From Margaritifera margaritifera (taxonomy: Eukaryota; Mollusca; Bivalvia; Unionida; Margaritiferidae), in NCBI GenBank assembly GCA_029931535.1, contig JAQPZY010001688.1:3155001-3219000 (forward strand): a stretch of 64,000 nt of DNA. Reading direction: 5' to 3'. Made by a program: the position numbers and the translations under genes. The stretch's first letter is position 1. The number at the start of each line of letters is the position of its first letter. Under the pieces are notes generated by a model. It was given only the letters and a program-made list of their open reading frames with translations, was not told the DNA's origin and ran no database searches. Shown in pieces: positions 34,780 through 46,605 of this stretch.

Positions 34780-36965
34780 GCTGAATAGTTTCTGGGAAGA
34801 AGTTGTTTAAAGTGTTTTCTATTTTTAGTAACAGCAGCCATATTTGATGGTATGCTGCCATCATTTGTATAAATTTAAAAGCCCCTTATATCGGGATGGG
34901 TCCACTAAAGTTTATTCAAATTCTGTTCAGCAGTTTTGCAGAAGTTGTCGTTTATGCTTTTCTATATTTAGCAACCATAGCCAAATTTGATAGAAGATCA
35001 GAATCAGTTGTAAAAAAACTGAAAGCTATCAAAGTCAGGATGGTTTTTTTTAAAGCAAATCTTTTGATTGGTTCTTGTGAAGAAGTCATTTAAAAGTTTT
35101 TATAAATTAAGCGATGGTGGCCATATTTGATGGCGGATCAGCATTAAGGCTGCAACATTTACCAAAATGTCTAAACGTGTACATGATTTACAATAACCGA
35201 AACGATGCCATTTAATGAAAATGATTAGAAACTCAACCTTTCCCCTTATCTACCTGCTAATCTTACTGAACAGCTGACAGCTATTATAATGTGCATGCCA
35301 TACCTGGCTCATCTTGCAATTGTTTCATTTGCTATACGTCCTTCACCTCAAATTATGACAGTTTCAGTTTATTTGACACATCTTTGTTGAATATATCTGA
35401 TAATTTCAGTAAAAACATCCCTAGGAATCTAGTGATTTTGTTTCCAACTGTTACATTCATGTACATAATGAATAAATTGATAATGGGTCCAGATGTCCTG
35501 CCTAGACATGTGCATGGGATGCTTTTGTAGAATCTACAATGACGAAGAAACTATGCAGTGACTTACAAACTTGAAAGGGTGTTTTCTTCTTTTTTTTAAT
35601 GTTACTAATCAAGGGTTCTGTTAACAAACATGTTGTTTAATGGTAAATACTGTAGTTTAAAGAATTTTTTTATCAGCATTATCGGTACATGAACCTGATG
35701 TAGAATGTTGCGTAATGTGCGCCGTAACTAATTCTCATTAAATTCTGCTCTTTTCCCAGCGATGCCACATTTGATTTGAAAATCATTAATACATGATTTA
35801 ATAAAAAAATTAACATAAAATCCTACAAAACAATCCTCTTAAGCAAAAACATGGTAATATATAATTGAATTGCAAATTGTTGTTCCTGTAACAATGGCAG
35901 CCACATGCATGTTTGTTTACCAAGTTTGTAAATGCTTACAGGCTGTAAACAAAACTAAGCCATTTATATGTGTAAATGTTGCAGCCTTAATCAGCATCAG
36001 TTGTACAAATCTGAAAGCCCTTTTATGCTAGGATGTTTTCTGCCAAATTTGTCAGATTCTGTTGAGTGGTTCTTGAAAAAAAGTTGTTTACATTTTTAGC
36101 AATGGCAGCCATATTTCATGGTGAATCTACATAATTTGTATAAATTTCAAAGGATCTTATGCCATGATGCTTTCTATCAAGTTTGGTCAAATTCTGTTAT
36201 GCTGGTAAATGCTGCCACAGTTGATAATGGATCAGCATCATGTACACGTTTCAAGGGATTTCTGTCAAGTTGGGTCAAACTTATTTTCAGCAGTTTTGGA
36301 GAAGCCATGAATTTTTTTAATAATTTTAGTCATGGTGGCCATATTTGATAGCAGATCGACATCATTTGTACAAATTTGAAATGTCTTCATATCAGGATGC
36401 TTTATAATCAGATTCTGTTCAGTAATCTTGGAGATTAAGTCATTTACAAGTTTTTATATTTTTAGTTACAACACCCACATTTGATGGCAGATCAGCATCA
36501 TTTGTAAAAATCTGAAAGGCATTTATACTAGGTTGCTCTGTTCCAAGTTTCCTTGAAATTGGTCTGGCGAGTTTCGAAGAGAAGTTGAAAAAAGCTATTG
36601 TTGTTGTAATGGCAGCCATATTTGAAGACTGATCATAATCATTTGCACAAACTTGAATGGTGTTCCTGCCAGGATGCTTTCTTTTAAATTTATAAAATTC
36701 TGTTCAGCAGTTTTTCAAAGAAGTTGTTTTAAGTTTTTTTATTTAAATATTTTTAGTTACAGTCGTCATACTTAATGACAGATCAGCATCGGTTGTATAA
36801 ATTTTAAAGCTCTTCATCCCAGGATGCTCTCTGCAGAATTTGATCAAAATTACTCCCATGGATTTTTCGTTGAAGTTTTAAAACTTAGTATATATTGCCA
36901 GATGCATGATGGACACAGGGCCATTCTTTAAGTTCACTTGGCCTTCTGGCCAGGTGAGCCAAAAT
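34780..36965 (+). repeat. Degenerate tandem family B, copy 2
   Basis: Same family as 14000-15312: GTTTAAAGTGTTTTCTATTT, AGTAACAGCAGCCATATTTG, ATGGCGGATCAGCAT, AGGATGCTTTCTATCAAGTT recur every 150-180 bp and the end is CTTCTGGCCAGGTGAGCCAA. It is split by the hAT element at 35145-35989. Confidence 0.85.
35145..35989. mobile_element. Non-autonomous hAT element with perfect 8-bp target duplication
   Basis: Termini TAAGGCTGCAACATTTAC and its reverse complement GTAAATGTTGCAGCCTTA bound an 845-bp insertion. The 8-mer ATCAGCAT is exactly duplicated at 35137-35144 and 35990-35997; removing the insert restores a normal family B unit (GGATCAGCATCAGTTG). GGCTGCAAC-type ends are common in hAT elements. 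The interior has no recognisable transposase; the 79-codon frame at 35291-35530 has no motif. The exact duplication indicates a comparatively young insertion. Confidence 0.9.
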
Positions 36966-37583
36966 ATCAACAGGATATTATATTTTAAATCAAACTTATG
37001 TACACATCCTAGTACGTGTAAATTTGCATAACATAAATAAAAGTTATGTAAATCCAATAACTATGGCAATCAGCTGCATAATTTTAAACAGATACAGTGA
37101 CACACTTTAAGAATCCTCTGGCAACTCAATGCTCTGTGTGTGCGTGTCAGGGGTCACACTAGCAGGTGAAGTCAGTGACTAAGTCACTGAAAAAATGTAA
37201 CTTCACCCTGTTCTATTGGGAAAGCAAAAACGACTTTGCCGTATTTTTTTTTTATGTATACTGAGTGACAGTACCTTATGGCTTTTGAGATGCTCCTTCA
37301 ACACAGCCAAGTAGTTAGTGTTGTAGCCCCAGGCGAGATGTATTGCATGCGGCCTTAGCAGGTGTTCATATCAATTGCACCAACAAAACAAACTTTTGCA
37401 CATTCAAAGGCACGTGTTTTAATTGCTGACTGAAACATTAACTCTTTCCCCCACAAGATATTGCTGCCCGATTTCTGCATGTTATCATTTATTATGAAAA
37501 CATACCAACTTGTGTTTCGAAACTTAAAACATCAATAGGCATACAACAATTTGTTTTAAGATTAGAATCTGTGACAACTTGGG
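36966..37583. other. No feature recognised
   Basis: Spacer between the family B array and the BED-finger hAT relic. Confidence 0.5.
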
Positions 37584-38910
37584 CTGGGACGATAGGTTGA
37601 TGAGGCGATATGATATGTATTAAGATACAGGTGTTATGATACAATATGTATAAAGCTTTATTTCATATATTTCAAAGCAAGTGTTTAGCCATGAACTCTT
37701 CGTGGTATTGTTTGTAAATCTGTGCCATTAAAATTGATTTTTTTAAAAAATATTATAAAAATGAATGAATAAAGAATAAATACATTAAGTTTTATGTTAT
37801 CCTTTATCATAAGAAAGAAAATAAAGTAACTTCAAGAGAAAACTTCTTCTAAACCAATCACAATTGACTAGAGGTTTAGACTCCTGATTAGAATAGCCTA
37901 ATATCAATAAGAAATATATGGTTAGTACAATTTATTTTTAAAAAAGTACATTAATAAATGCTAAAGTCAAAATGATTTCCTTAGTGAAATCTAGTGGAAT
38001 TCAATCACTGATTACTGACTAGAAAATATAGAACACATAACTATTAGCTTCACAATATAAAATTTAACTAGCAATGAATCAATGGAAAAAAGAACTACAA
38101 GTGTTTAATGCAGAGTAAGAATGTGATTATCAGCCTAATATTTAACTATTTCAGACCACTTACACAAGTCACAAGTACATACTCCTAAACTCAGAAGTAG
38201 TGCTTAGAGAAGTGCATGGAACAAAATACTGTGTAATCAACTACTGACAGAGGTCTCATTAGAAACAATGAAAACTCCTGTCTGGCGTTTAAGTGGCTGA
38301 TCTCATTGGGAGTTAGCTGGATATTTATTTTACTTTCCAAACATTTCAGCAATATTAGGTTGACCAGATCCAACCAGTTTTCTAATGTGTGTTTAGATTT
38401 TTCAGATTTAATTTCACTTTGAGTTTTAGCTTTCGAATTGGAAATAGTAGGTTGATGTCGAGTAAGATGGGTTGACATATTTGTTGCGTTCCCAGTATGG
38501 TTCAGGACAGCTCTACAGACTATGTATGTTGTTTTCGTTTTTATTGTATTTCAGACTCCATTCTGCACATATAATGGGTGTATTAATGGTCCAACATGGA
38601 AGATGTTGATCCCGTCTGTCTCAGAATATGGACAATCTCTCCTTCATCACCCATCTTTACTCACGTGCAAACTGTTGCTTTTGCAACGTATTTACTGATG
38701 GGTCAATATACACCCATGAAAGATCGATTCTCTAATCAATTTACGTCTTTTATTATGCTCTGAACACTCTTCACAGTGGACACTAACTTGGGGATGAGAC
38801 TAAACTTTCTACCAAACACCTGGTTTTTGACGGAAATCAATACAAGTTTGTACGTATTGATACACGAATCAGCGGATTTTAAATCGTGATACATCGATGA
38901 GTCGTCCCTG
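37584..38910 (-). mobile_element. hAT relic with BED-type zinc-finger remnant
   Basis: The left end reads CTGGGACGATAGG and the right end, reverse-complemented, CAGGGACGACTCATCGATG; both continue with GATA-rich sequence (GATATGTATTAAGATAC, and CAATACGTAC). The flanks AACTTGGG and CACTAGTG match at only 5 of 8 positions, so the target duplication is weak. On the minus strand at about 38400-38530 the translation IVCRAVLNHTGNATNMSTHL continues TRHQP, matching the second half of a BED finger of ZBED-like hAT transposases. The second Cys of the expected CxxC is Val. Only short frames follow, so it is inactive. Confidence 0.65.
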
Positions 38911-39869
38911 CACTAGTGAAAGCATTTTATAAATATATTTGATGAAGATCTTAACAGCCATGCTTGCGTTATTTTCTTCATAAAATCAGTTCAAAACCAT
39001 AAGTGAACCTGTCAAGGGGTATTAATGAGGATATCACTGTGTCCAGAAAGTACCTCATCATTAGAATGTCTGTTTTGGTAATTTATTGGGCATATAAATT
39101 AAGCAAATTATACAATTCGTAGAAAGCAAAGGCTAAATATTATGTGATAGAAGATTTAGCCTACAAAAAAAAAATCGGGTCAGAAATGTATGGAAAAATG
39201 TTATGTTGTGGAGTGCTGTAAGGTCCAGGTTGTTTACTTACATTACACTCTTATTGTGAAAATACACAAAAAAAAAGCAGCAAATAATATCCAACCAACA
39301 CACAACATAGACAAATATTAAAACCATATAATCGTAATGAAGCTAGAAAGTGAGTGGTCATGTTAAGAAAATCCCCGTTTCTAAAAATAGATACACCCAC
39401 ATGGCAAGCGTGGCGCGATATTTCCATATTTGTACTTGGCTTTGTGCCGATTCAGTAACTTTACTGCTCCAGTTCATCGCTGATGAATAGCTAATGTAAT
39501 TTTTTTATCAGCAACAATGAAATTAAACGTCAAAGTTTTGATGTTATTAAATGGTGTGGTTTTAATGGATGAACATTATGGTGTCAAGACACATGTACAT
39601 GTGCTTACACATGCATGTTATTGGGTTGTTTCAAACAAGTTTAGAAATATTTTTGACTGCCATTTCTCAACGCATAATCAGTTGTTTTGTTTTTTTATAG
39701 CTCCTCTGACAGTAAAACGAAGAGATTTGCATTAACTGTTATATGATGTCTGTCAATACTGACTATTTTTAATTTAAAATTTTCTTTTAAAAAAATTCAA
39801 GAATTAAAACCATCTGACATATAGCATCGTGGCATCAAGGCCTTTCAACTTTCTATAAATGATGCCTAT
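38911..39869. other. No feature recognised
   Basis: AT-rich intergenic sequence before the gene 2 duplicon. Confidence 0.5.
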
Positions 39870-40070
39870 TTAGAGGCAAAGACATTTTATCAGAAGTAGT
39901 ACAATGTATTTATTGCGTTCTCCGGGATGTCGTGTTTAAACTTAACACATTTCAGCATGATTGTCAACTTTCTTCACACAATAAAACAAGGCCATCTTCC
40001 AGACTATCTCGATCAACCTGCCATCACAAATCGAATTATACTTTTCAAATTTTAGCGACCTCCATTCCAC
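39870..40070 (-). repeat. Duplicated distal 3' flank of Tan-like gene 2
   Basis: Counterpart of 17655-17860 beside gene 1. The proximal flank (40960-41165) also matches gene 1's. Between the two blocks here lies the family F repeat (about 40180-40900), absent from the gene 1 copy. Confidence 0.78.
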
Positions 40071-40189
40071 CGCACCCCATCCCTTTTTACAGACTGTCTT
40101 TCTGTTATTGCTGATTGCATGACTGTGTGTATAAAAAGATACTGAAACATGTCACTAAATTGAAATTGTAACACATGTAACCCTTTAAC

Positions 40190-40900
40190 CCCCTCCCAGA
40201 GACCCAAACGAGGAAATCAAAATAATTCCAATCTTGCAAATCGTTACCATATGAACAAGAAAAAAAACTAAGTTATAAGACAATCTGATGGACCAGTGTA
40301 AGGCACCACAATATTCTATACAATTTTGGAGAATAAAAAAGGAGGCCCATGATCAAAGCATTGCTGTAAAATATGTGACATGGATCCCAAGGTCAAAAGG
40401 TTTAGCAAGCATGATGCACAATTTTGTTTCGTAATGTTTAATGGAAAATAATAACAAAATACATTAAGAGATTTAGGAAATATAAGCAAATGAAAAAAAT
40501 TAAACCAAAACTCCAATGCAAATTTTTTATGACAGTGACCTTAACCCCCAAGATCAAAGGGGCAAGATGAATGAATTGTCTTAGCTTCATAATGATTCAT
40601 CCCAAGTATGAAGAAAATCAATCAAGGGGTTTAGGAAATATCAGCTAATGTAAAAATGTTAACCAAAACCTTAACACAGATTTTCCCTTTGACATTGACC
40701 CCAAAGGTCAATGGGGCAAGTGAGCTTATCATAAAATGAATTGTCCTAGGTTCATAATTAGTCATGACTATTATGATCAAAAGTCATCTAGGAGTTTAGG
40801 AAATATATGCAAATGAAAACTTTTACCCAAACTATACGAAACTTTTAATACCAGTGGCAGAAAGGTGACTGCTATGTCTCACTTGGGTTTGACAACAACA
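40190..40900. repeat. Degenerate tandem family F, about 3-4 units
   Basis: Recurring TTTAGGAAATAT(A/C)AGC then AAATG, ATTGTCTTAGCTTCATAATG versus ATTGTCCTAGGTTCATAATT, and GTCAATGGGGCAAG-type phrases, spaced about 165-170 bp. It lies inside the gene 2 duplicon only, so it arrived after, or was lost from, one copy. Confidence 0.7.
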
Positions 40901-40959
40901 AAAAAAGCTCAATAAATATTTTTTACAAGAAATTGTGATGACAAAAGGATATACATGTA

Positions 40960-41324
40960 CCAAAATTGTATGTTGTGGCAATGTAAAACCTATGTCATCA
41001 ATAGTTACATATCTTATAAAACAAACACATACACTCTCACATCACATACAGATACACACACACAATATTATATGCTTATATGAAATACCCAAAACAGTCT
41101 GTGCAGTAGTTGTGGTAACAATTATCAATTCAACTGGAGACATAATTCTTAACATTTAGCATATGAAAGGATAAAATATTCCCTGAAATAGCATATACAT
41201 ATAGTATCAAAACAAAAAGTCAATCAAAGCAAGATGCAAGAATCTGGAAATGCATTATCAATTCTGACATGGAATAATGCACTACTGTCTGGTAATGTTT
41301 CTCCCCACTCCAAACATACTTTCT
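40960..41324 (-). repeat. Duplicated proximal 3' flank / 3' UTR of gene 2
   Basis: Matches 18150-18529 beside gene 1 (TATTATATGCTTATATGAAA, GGAGACATAATTCTTAA, GGAAATGCA). Similarity runs straight into the coding exon. No clear AATAAA was found on the minus strand in either copy. Confidence 0.8.
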
Positions 41325-42485
41325 TTAAAAGGTCATGGGTAGTTTCAAGAGTGGTACATTATCCATATTGGGATTTTCTACATAAATTTCCATGGTTTTC
41401 TGTAATACATCGAATATAGCCGTGCATACTGTCAAACTTAGATCTGGGTCATATGGACGCCTAAATATTGGATACTTGCTGTTCTGCGTATCTCCAAGCA
41501 TGTCTTTGACAGCCTTGATGGTCCTAGGTGGCGCTATCTCTTCTGCACGTTTAGCACGTGCATATGTTGATGGGGCAGTAAGGTTTTGCTCAATGCCCTC
41601 CAGATGTTTATAATGGTTAAAATGGTAGTAATGGCATAGTTTGTCTTGATCGTCTTGTTCAGTGATGGTCGTCAATTTCAAAGGACTCTCAGGTTTCCCA
41701 GGTCCTACTTCCAATGACCACATTTCCTTGTGATTCAATGACGCTATGTTTACATTAAATCCATCAGCAGCTCCATACCCTTGATTACGAGCTATTCTGA
41801 CCATTTCATCGACATTTGATGCAGACAAGAGTGCTCTTGTTATTAAACCTATGGGCGGGGAGCCCACGCTGGCTTTCAAAGGTAAAATCGCATTTATTGC
41901 AAAAGCAATACCGTGCTTGTTGAACCCAAATGCATAGCCTGGTAACATCCCCGGATAAGAAAATGAGGTAAATTGTTCCTCCTCACATGCGACAGCTCCG
42001 GTTTTGGCTCCTGGATCATTAATATGCGCACTGACGAGGTAACGGTATGGGCCAATCATAGGATCACAGTCTTCATTGTGAGCCAAAATTTTCATATCAG
42101 GCGTGTTGAGATATACAGTTGAACAACCATGCACGTGTTTCTCAAGTTCATGTTTTATTTCTGCGAAATGGATAAACTGTACTTCCTTTGCAATGTTCAA
42201 CAAGAAAAGGTGTTCAAATGGCATTCCACTTCCATCTGACATTCCTTGAATTTCTGTAACGTATTGAGGGAAGCATATATCGGCTGCCTTTTGATATTCA
42301 GCAAAGATATCCCTTCCTTTCTGGGTATTATAAAAGGGGAGGAGGCACGACTGAACAAGGGAAGAAGAGCTGAAATATTTTTGTATTTGTTCCCGGAAAA
42401 CTGACCCAACATTATGACCCACCTCATAATGTGTTCCTCTGGTGAACAGCATGGGAAGAGTTTGTGCATTGTCCGTTTGTGCCAT
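41325..42485 (-). CDS. Tan-like N-terminal-nucleophile hydrolase, paralogue 2
   Basis: Uninterrupted 386-residue frame, the closest relative of gene 1 by eye. One extra Ser (SSSSLVQS, about 39-46) accounts for the length difference. The Gly-Cys site is HGCST with Cys121 (codon 42125-42123), followed by AHNEDCDP, CEEEQFT, PGYAFGFNKHG, EMWSLEVGPGK and CHYYHFNHY. Unlike genes 1 and 3, which have Cys four residues after the nucleophile (CSSIC, CSSVC), this copy reads CSTVY; that and other changes near the active-site strand could alter substrate choice, but this is inference. No signal peptide. The start is in the same CATTATGGCAC context as gene 3. It is transcribed away from gene 3 and in the same direction as gene 1. 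A functional copy is likely because no disabling change is seen. Confidence 0.94.
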   Translation of the reverse strand: MAQTDNAQTLPMLFTRGTHYEVGHNVGSVFREQIQKYFSSSSLVQSCLLPFYNTQKGRDIFAEYQKAADICFPQYVTEIQGMSDGSGMPFEHLFLLNIAKEVQFIHFAEIKHELEKHVHGCSTVYLNTPDMKILAHNEDCDPMIGPYRYLVSAHINDPGAKTGAVACEEEQFTSFSYPGMLPGYAFGFNKHGIAFAINAILPLKASVGSPPIGLITRALLSASNVDEMVRIARNQGYGAADGFNVNIASLNHKEMWSLEVGPGKPESPLKLTTITEQDDQDKLCHYYHFNHYKHLEGIEQNLTAPSTYARAKRAEEIAPPRTIKAVKDMLGDTQNSKYPIFRRPYDPDLSLTVCTAIFDVLQKTMEIYVENPNMDNVPLLKLPMTF

Positions 42486-42565
42486 AATGTACTTTTCAGT
42501 ATCTTGTTTCCAGTATGTTACTTAATGTAATGTCTTCTATAGGTATCGTCTTCTTCAGCGAATCT
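42486..42565 (-). promoter_or_regulatory. 5' UTR part of gene 2 coding exon with 3' splice site
   Basis: On the minus strand TTTTTATTTCAG precedes AGATTCGCTGAAGAAG, 80 nt before the ATG, the same acceptor as gene 1 (19759). Conservation of both the pyrimidine tract and the exon bases supports a spliced 5' leader. The upstream exon was not located. Confidence 0.68.
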
Positions 42566-42569
42566 CTGA

Positions 42570-45500
42570 AATAAAAAGCAAAATGGTCTTAAAATGTAAA
42601 AGAAGAATTTGATGAACATTCAAAACTGGGTTTACAATTGGCTGATGGTATATACTTAGGTGGGTAAAGTTTCTGCGTAAGAAATCAAAAGATTTGTTCC
42701 TTTTCAGTCAAGGGTCATATTTTATAAAAGTTACATTCATTCATATTTTTGACTATTAGTTGATACATATGGTTGATATTAGACCTGCCAACCAGATTAA
42801 ATGTGGCAGTCATGTTAATGATTATAAAATCTTGCATAATGATGTCTACACCAATCATTATAATTACTGGACCACTAACACTAAGAAGAAAATTAGCAAT
42901 CAAAACACTAATTTGAGTTTCTTCTACAAAACACAAATAGCTGAACAAACAGAGTAATATATACACTGTATGGCTATATCATATTATTAAATGTCACATT
43001 ACTAAGCACACAGCAATAGTTTTTAGTGGAGTGGGCCATTAATGCCGACGTGTTACATTCCAGAAATTCCCCCAGAAGATACAGTAAGCAACTGCATTAG
43101 ATTAAAATAGAATTATATGAACAGTAAAGTTGAAATGGACTTTCGCCTTTAAATTAGTATGTACAACCAAATATAAGTTACTTTTTGTTCAACAAAAAAG
43201 ATCATATTTGCTGTAAATTGTATAAAACTCAAGCATTTTTCATAGTGGGGTAGCCACCCAGCACTATACCTTTAGTGACGGCTTTTATTTGCTCATTTCA
43301 GTATTGTCATTCACAATTTCTTAACATTACTTGAGTTATTGATAAACAGAGAAATAGTGTATTCTTGTATTATTTCTCAAAGAATGTTAGGTTACCAAGT
43401 GAAATAGAATGACATGTATTTCCCATGTAGCTGATGTAATATAATTTAATTTAGCTCAATACAAAAAATGGCAAATTTTAGAAAATGGTGCATGTTGTAC
43501 ACTCTTTTTTTACATGTTTTTCTCCCATTATCCTATACAACAGCATCTGTTGGAAAATTGAGTATTTTTCTCCCATTATCCTATACAACAGCATCTGTTG
43601 GAAAATTGAGTATTTTGATTCTTACACAAGGTTATTTTGGATAGGGGGTTAAAACATTCGACAAGCTTTTTCTGTTTGGCAGTTAAGAGATAATGGTGAT
43701 TTTCAAATATTGTGGTATAAACTAAAACTAATTTATTATTATATGAATGTTTATTTGAGATTTTATGTACCAAATTCGAACAGGAAATAAGGGACAGTAC
43801 AAGATGTATGTTTGACAGGATTGAATATTTAATGTTGCACATATACATATATAGGTGTCAGAAGAAGGTCATACACAGATTTGCTTCAATAGGTTCAGAA
43901 CAAAACACATACCGGTACATTAAACATACAAAATAAAGATGACAGGTGTTGTTTATGTTCTGGATTCTGTGTTAAATACACTAACTGAGCATGTACATAG
44001 ACTGTCAAAATACAATTTAGATACAGGCAGGGTTCTTCAGGATGCCGAAATATACATAAAAGTATGCATACTTTTAATTTTTGGACGCATGCAAATTCCA
44101 ATATCAGAGTCCTCGGTATGCAAGCTTTTTGTCAGTGAAATTCTGTTTTATTCGATCCATTTCTACAAAGCGAGTATCAATCATGTAGTGTGCTATCAAA
44201 CATAGTTCAAGTGATTTTAATGGAATTAGGTGAAGCTGCATAGGTTAGATTTTAGCAGACAAGGAGATTAAGACACCCGTTATCCAATGATCAGTGCCTA
44301 ATAATAATTTTGATCAAAAGACTAATTACACACATGTGTGCATCGACACCTCTCTTTGACAAGCATTATTCAGCATAGTTTTAATCCATCATATTAAAAA
44401 TCCCTACTCGATGTTTGGAACACTTGCATGCTGTCATATACTGTATTTAGAAAAATGGTGCCAAGGTTTTAGGATTTATTTTGTATGTCAGAGGAATATG
44501 AACTCCCATGTTATCATTATAAATCATCATAACATCAGCTGTTTTTCGATGTCATGTACAGATATGCCTTCATTTTCAAGTGATTATCATATGTGTACTA
44601 TTCCGATGGCAGCTTAATATAATTTCTTTGGGGCCAAAGCACAAGGCTGTGAATGAGATCTATTCTCGTAAGAAAAGCTGACAGAAATTAGTCAATGCAT
44701 CTAGTTTTGAGATATAAAAAAACTGAACACCATAGAGACTGAGAGATTCATGGACTCAATCATTGAATAGGGCATTCCCATGGTCTGAAAAACGAGAAAA
44801 CAATGGAACATTATTAGCCTAATATACACAGTGTTGTGACTGTGGAAGGAATAATGCAATGGCAACCCAAGGAACACTGAACTTTAACATAATCACATCA
44901 AGACAAAGAGCCATAGATGCTTAAAACAATAAACTGTAATTAAATTGATAAGGGTAATAGAGAAAGGTCCAGAACTTATGGATTTGTTTAAATTTTTTAA
45001 AGTTTAAGTTTAGCTGCCATGGTTAAATTTTTTAAAGTTTGTTCAAGAAAAAAGTGAATGTAGCTTAAAAATGAAATGAAAAAAAGTGAATGGTGTATGG
45101 TCATTTGTTTCTTATCCCAGTGTCTTGGAAAATTGGTTGATTTGAAATGGACATAAGCTAATTAAATAAATTAATACTGAAAAGAAAGTACTCTTTTCCT
45201 TGATTCCTTCTAGTTGCACACAAAATTAAAGAATGGCAAGTTAAAGGCATTGAGACTTGTTATAGCTGTAACATCACAAACACAATTATCATGGTATCAA
45301 CTGCCTTAGTTATTATAATACTAATTTCGCAATGAATGAGCATTAGCAATCTGGTGAAATATATATTTTGACACAGCAATACACTAATTAAGTTTAAAAT
45401 TATTGCAAGGGGGAACAAAAATATCATTATTGGAACTGCAAGTTTTAGTGCTGGGACTGCAACTTTTTTCAAGGAAGCAGTCCTGGACTGCAACTTTCAA

Positions 45501-46429
45501 AATCCTGTGGAGAATCCTGTATAGTCATTGGTATAAATGTTTTCTGGTAAAATAAAGTAAGGATGTTGGGTTTTTTTGTTTGTTTATTTTTACATTTGAA
45601 AATGAATTTGATACATTTCTGAATATGTATGATGGAAGGAGAACACAGTAGTATGGAAACTACATCAATTCTGTTAGAATAAATAAAATAGAGATCAAGA
45701 TACATGTTGACACACTAATTATCTTCCAGTAGAGAAGACTAAGTGACAACAAAGATGGAAGGTGTCACTCTGTTGCAATAAAAGATGTTTCTAAATTGTC
45801 ATCCCATACATACAGACAAGAAACAAGAAAATACATTAGTAAAAAATAATGAATATTGTTTAATACACCAGAAAAATTATTTAAACACAATGTACTATGT
45901 TAGAATGTAAATAACTTGATACCCAAAGAATACTCAGTTATAAAAGTCTTAAAAATTATCTACATCAATCAAAAGTTCTGTATCTTATTTACCATAATTT
46001 TGAAAGTCTCATAGTAATGAACTGTCTCATGAATGGCAGAGCCTCATCACTAAAGGCAAGGTATCCCAGAGGGACAACACTAACCACAGTGTGTGGTACA
46101 ATCATGTACTATAGGAAGAGTCTCTCAAAGTTCTACTTTCCAGAAAGAATTTTAAGGAATTCAATATAAGACCATTTCTTCTTTTTAACTGCTTAGTGTT
46201 CAAACCATATCTGATATTTTGGAGTTATAAGATTTTCAAATTAGCCACTGTGACAGCCATATTCAATGCTAAATCAGCACCATTTTCATTTAAGACAAAC
46301 TAGACACCATTAGAAGACATTTGGTGAAAGCCCCATGTTGAAATGACCATCCATTCTATACCATGTTTTTGACAATGAGCGATATGTAAACAAGGTCAAT
46401 CATGTGACTATGCTTGTATCAGTGTAAAC
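42570..46429. other. Intergenic, no gene recognised
   Basis: A perfect two-copy 48-bp duplication lies at 43518-43613 (listed separately). Around 45430-45500 the phrase GGACTGCAACTTT recurs. About 46190-46330 shares phrases with the old repeats near 25.2 kb (AAATCAGCACCATTTTCATT). Open frames such as 43895-44101 and 43939-44205 overlap on opposite strands and carry no motif. Confidence 0.5.
43518..43613. repeat. Perfect 48-bp tandem duplication
   Basis: The 48-bp block starting TTTCTCCCATTATCCTATAC occurs twice head to tail without mismatch, indicating a very recent duplication (or an assembly artefact). Confidence 0.93.
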
Positions 46430-46605
46430 CAGGGGTCTCCAAACTTTATAAGACGAAGGCCATGTTAGATTTTTGAAGGGGGTTTGCGGGCCGAAGCGGC
46501 TGTGAAAAATGTAAATATATGCAAAATCGTTTTAAAAAAGTACAACACTCTGCAGGCCAGACAAATCGAAGCCGCGGCTCGCGGGCCGTAGTTTGGAGAA
46601 CCCTG
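46430..46605. mobile_element. hAT-type MITE
   Basis: Starts CAGGGGTCTCCAAACTTTA and ends TAGTTTGGAGAACCCTG, inverted termini with few mismatches. The flanking 8-mers GTGTAAAC (46422-46429) and GTGAAAAC (46606-46613) match at 7 of 8. 176 bp, internally GC-rich (GCCGCGGCTCGCGGGCCG), no coding capacity. Confidence 0.88.

Noticed and set aside
37584..38910. Calling the 95-codon minus-strand frame at 38191-38478 a functional zinc-finger gene
   Set aside because: Only half of a BED finger is present, one zinc ligand is changed, and no transposase core follows.
42715..42966. Frames at 42715-42966 and 42760-42957
   Set aside because: Overlapping opposite-strand frames in AT-rich DNA with no conserved motif.
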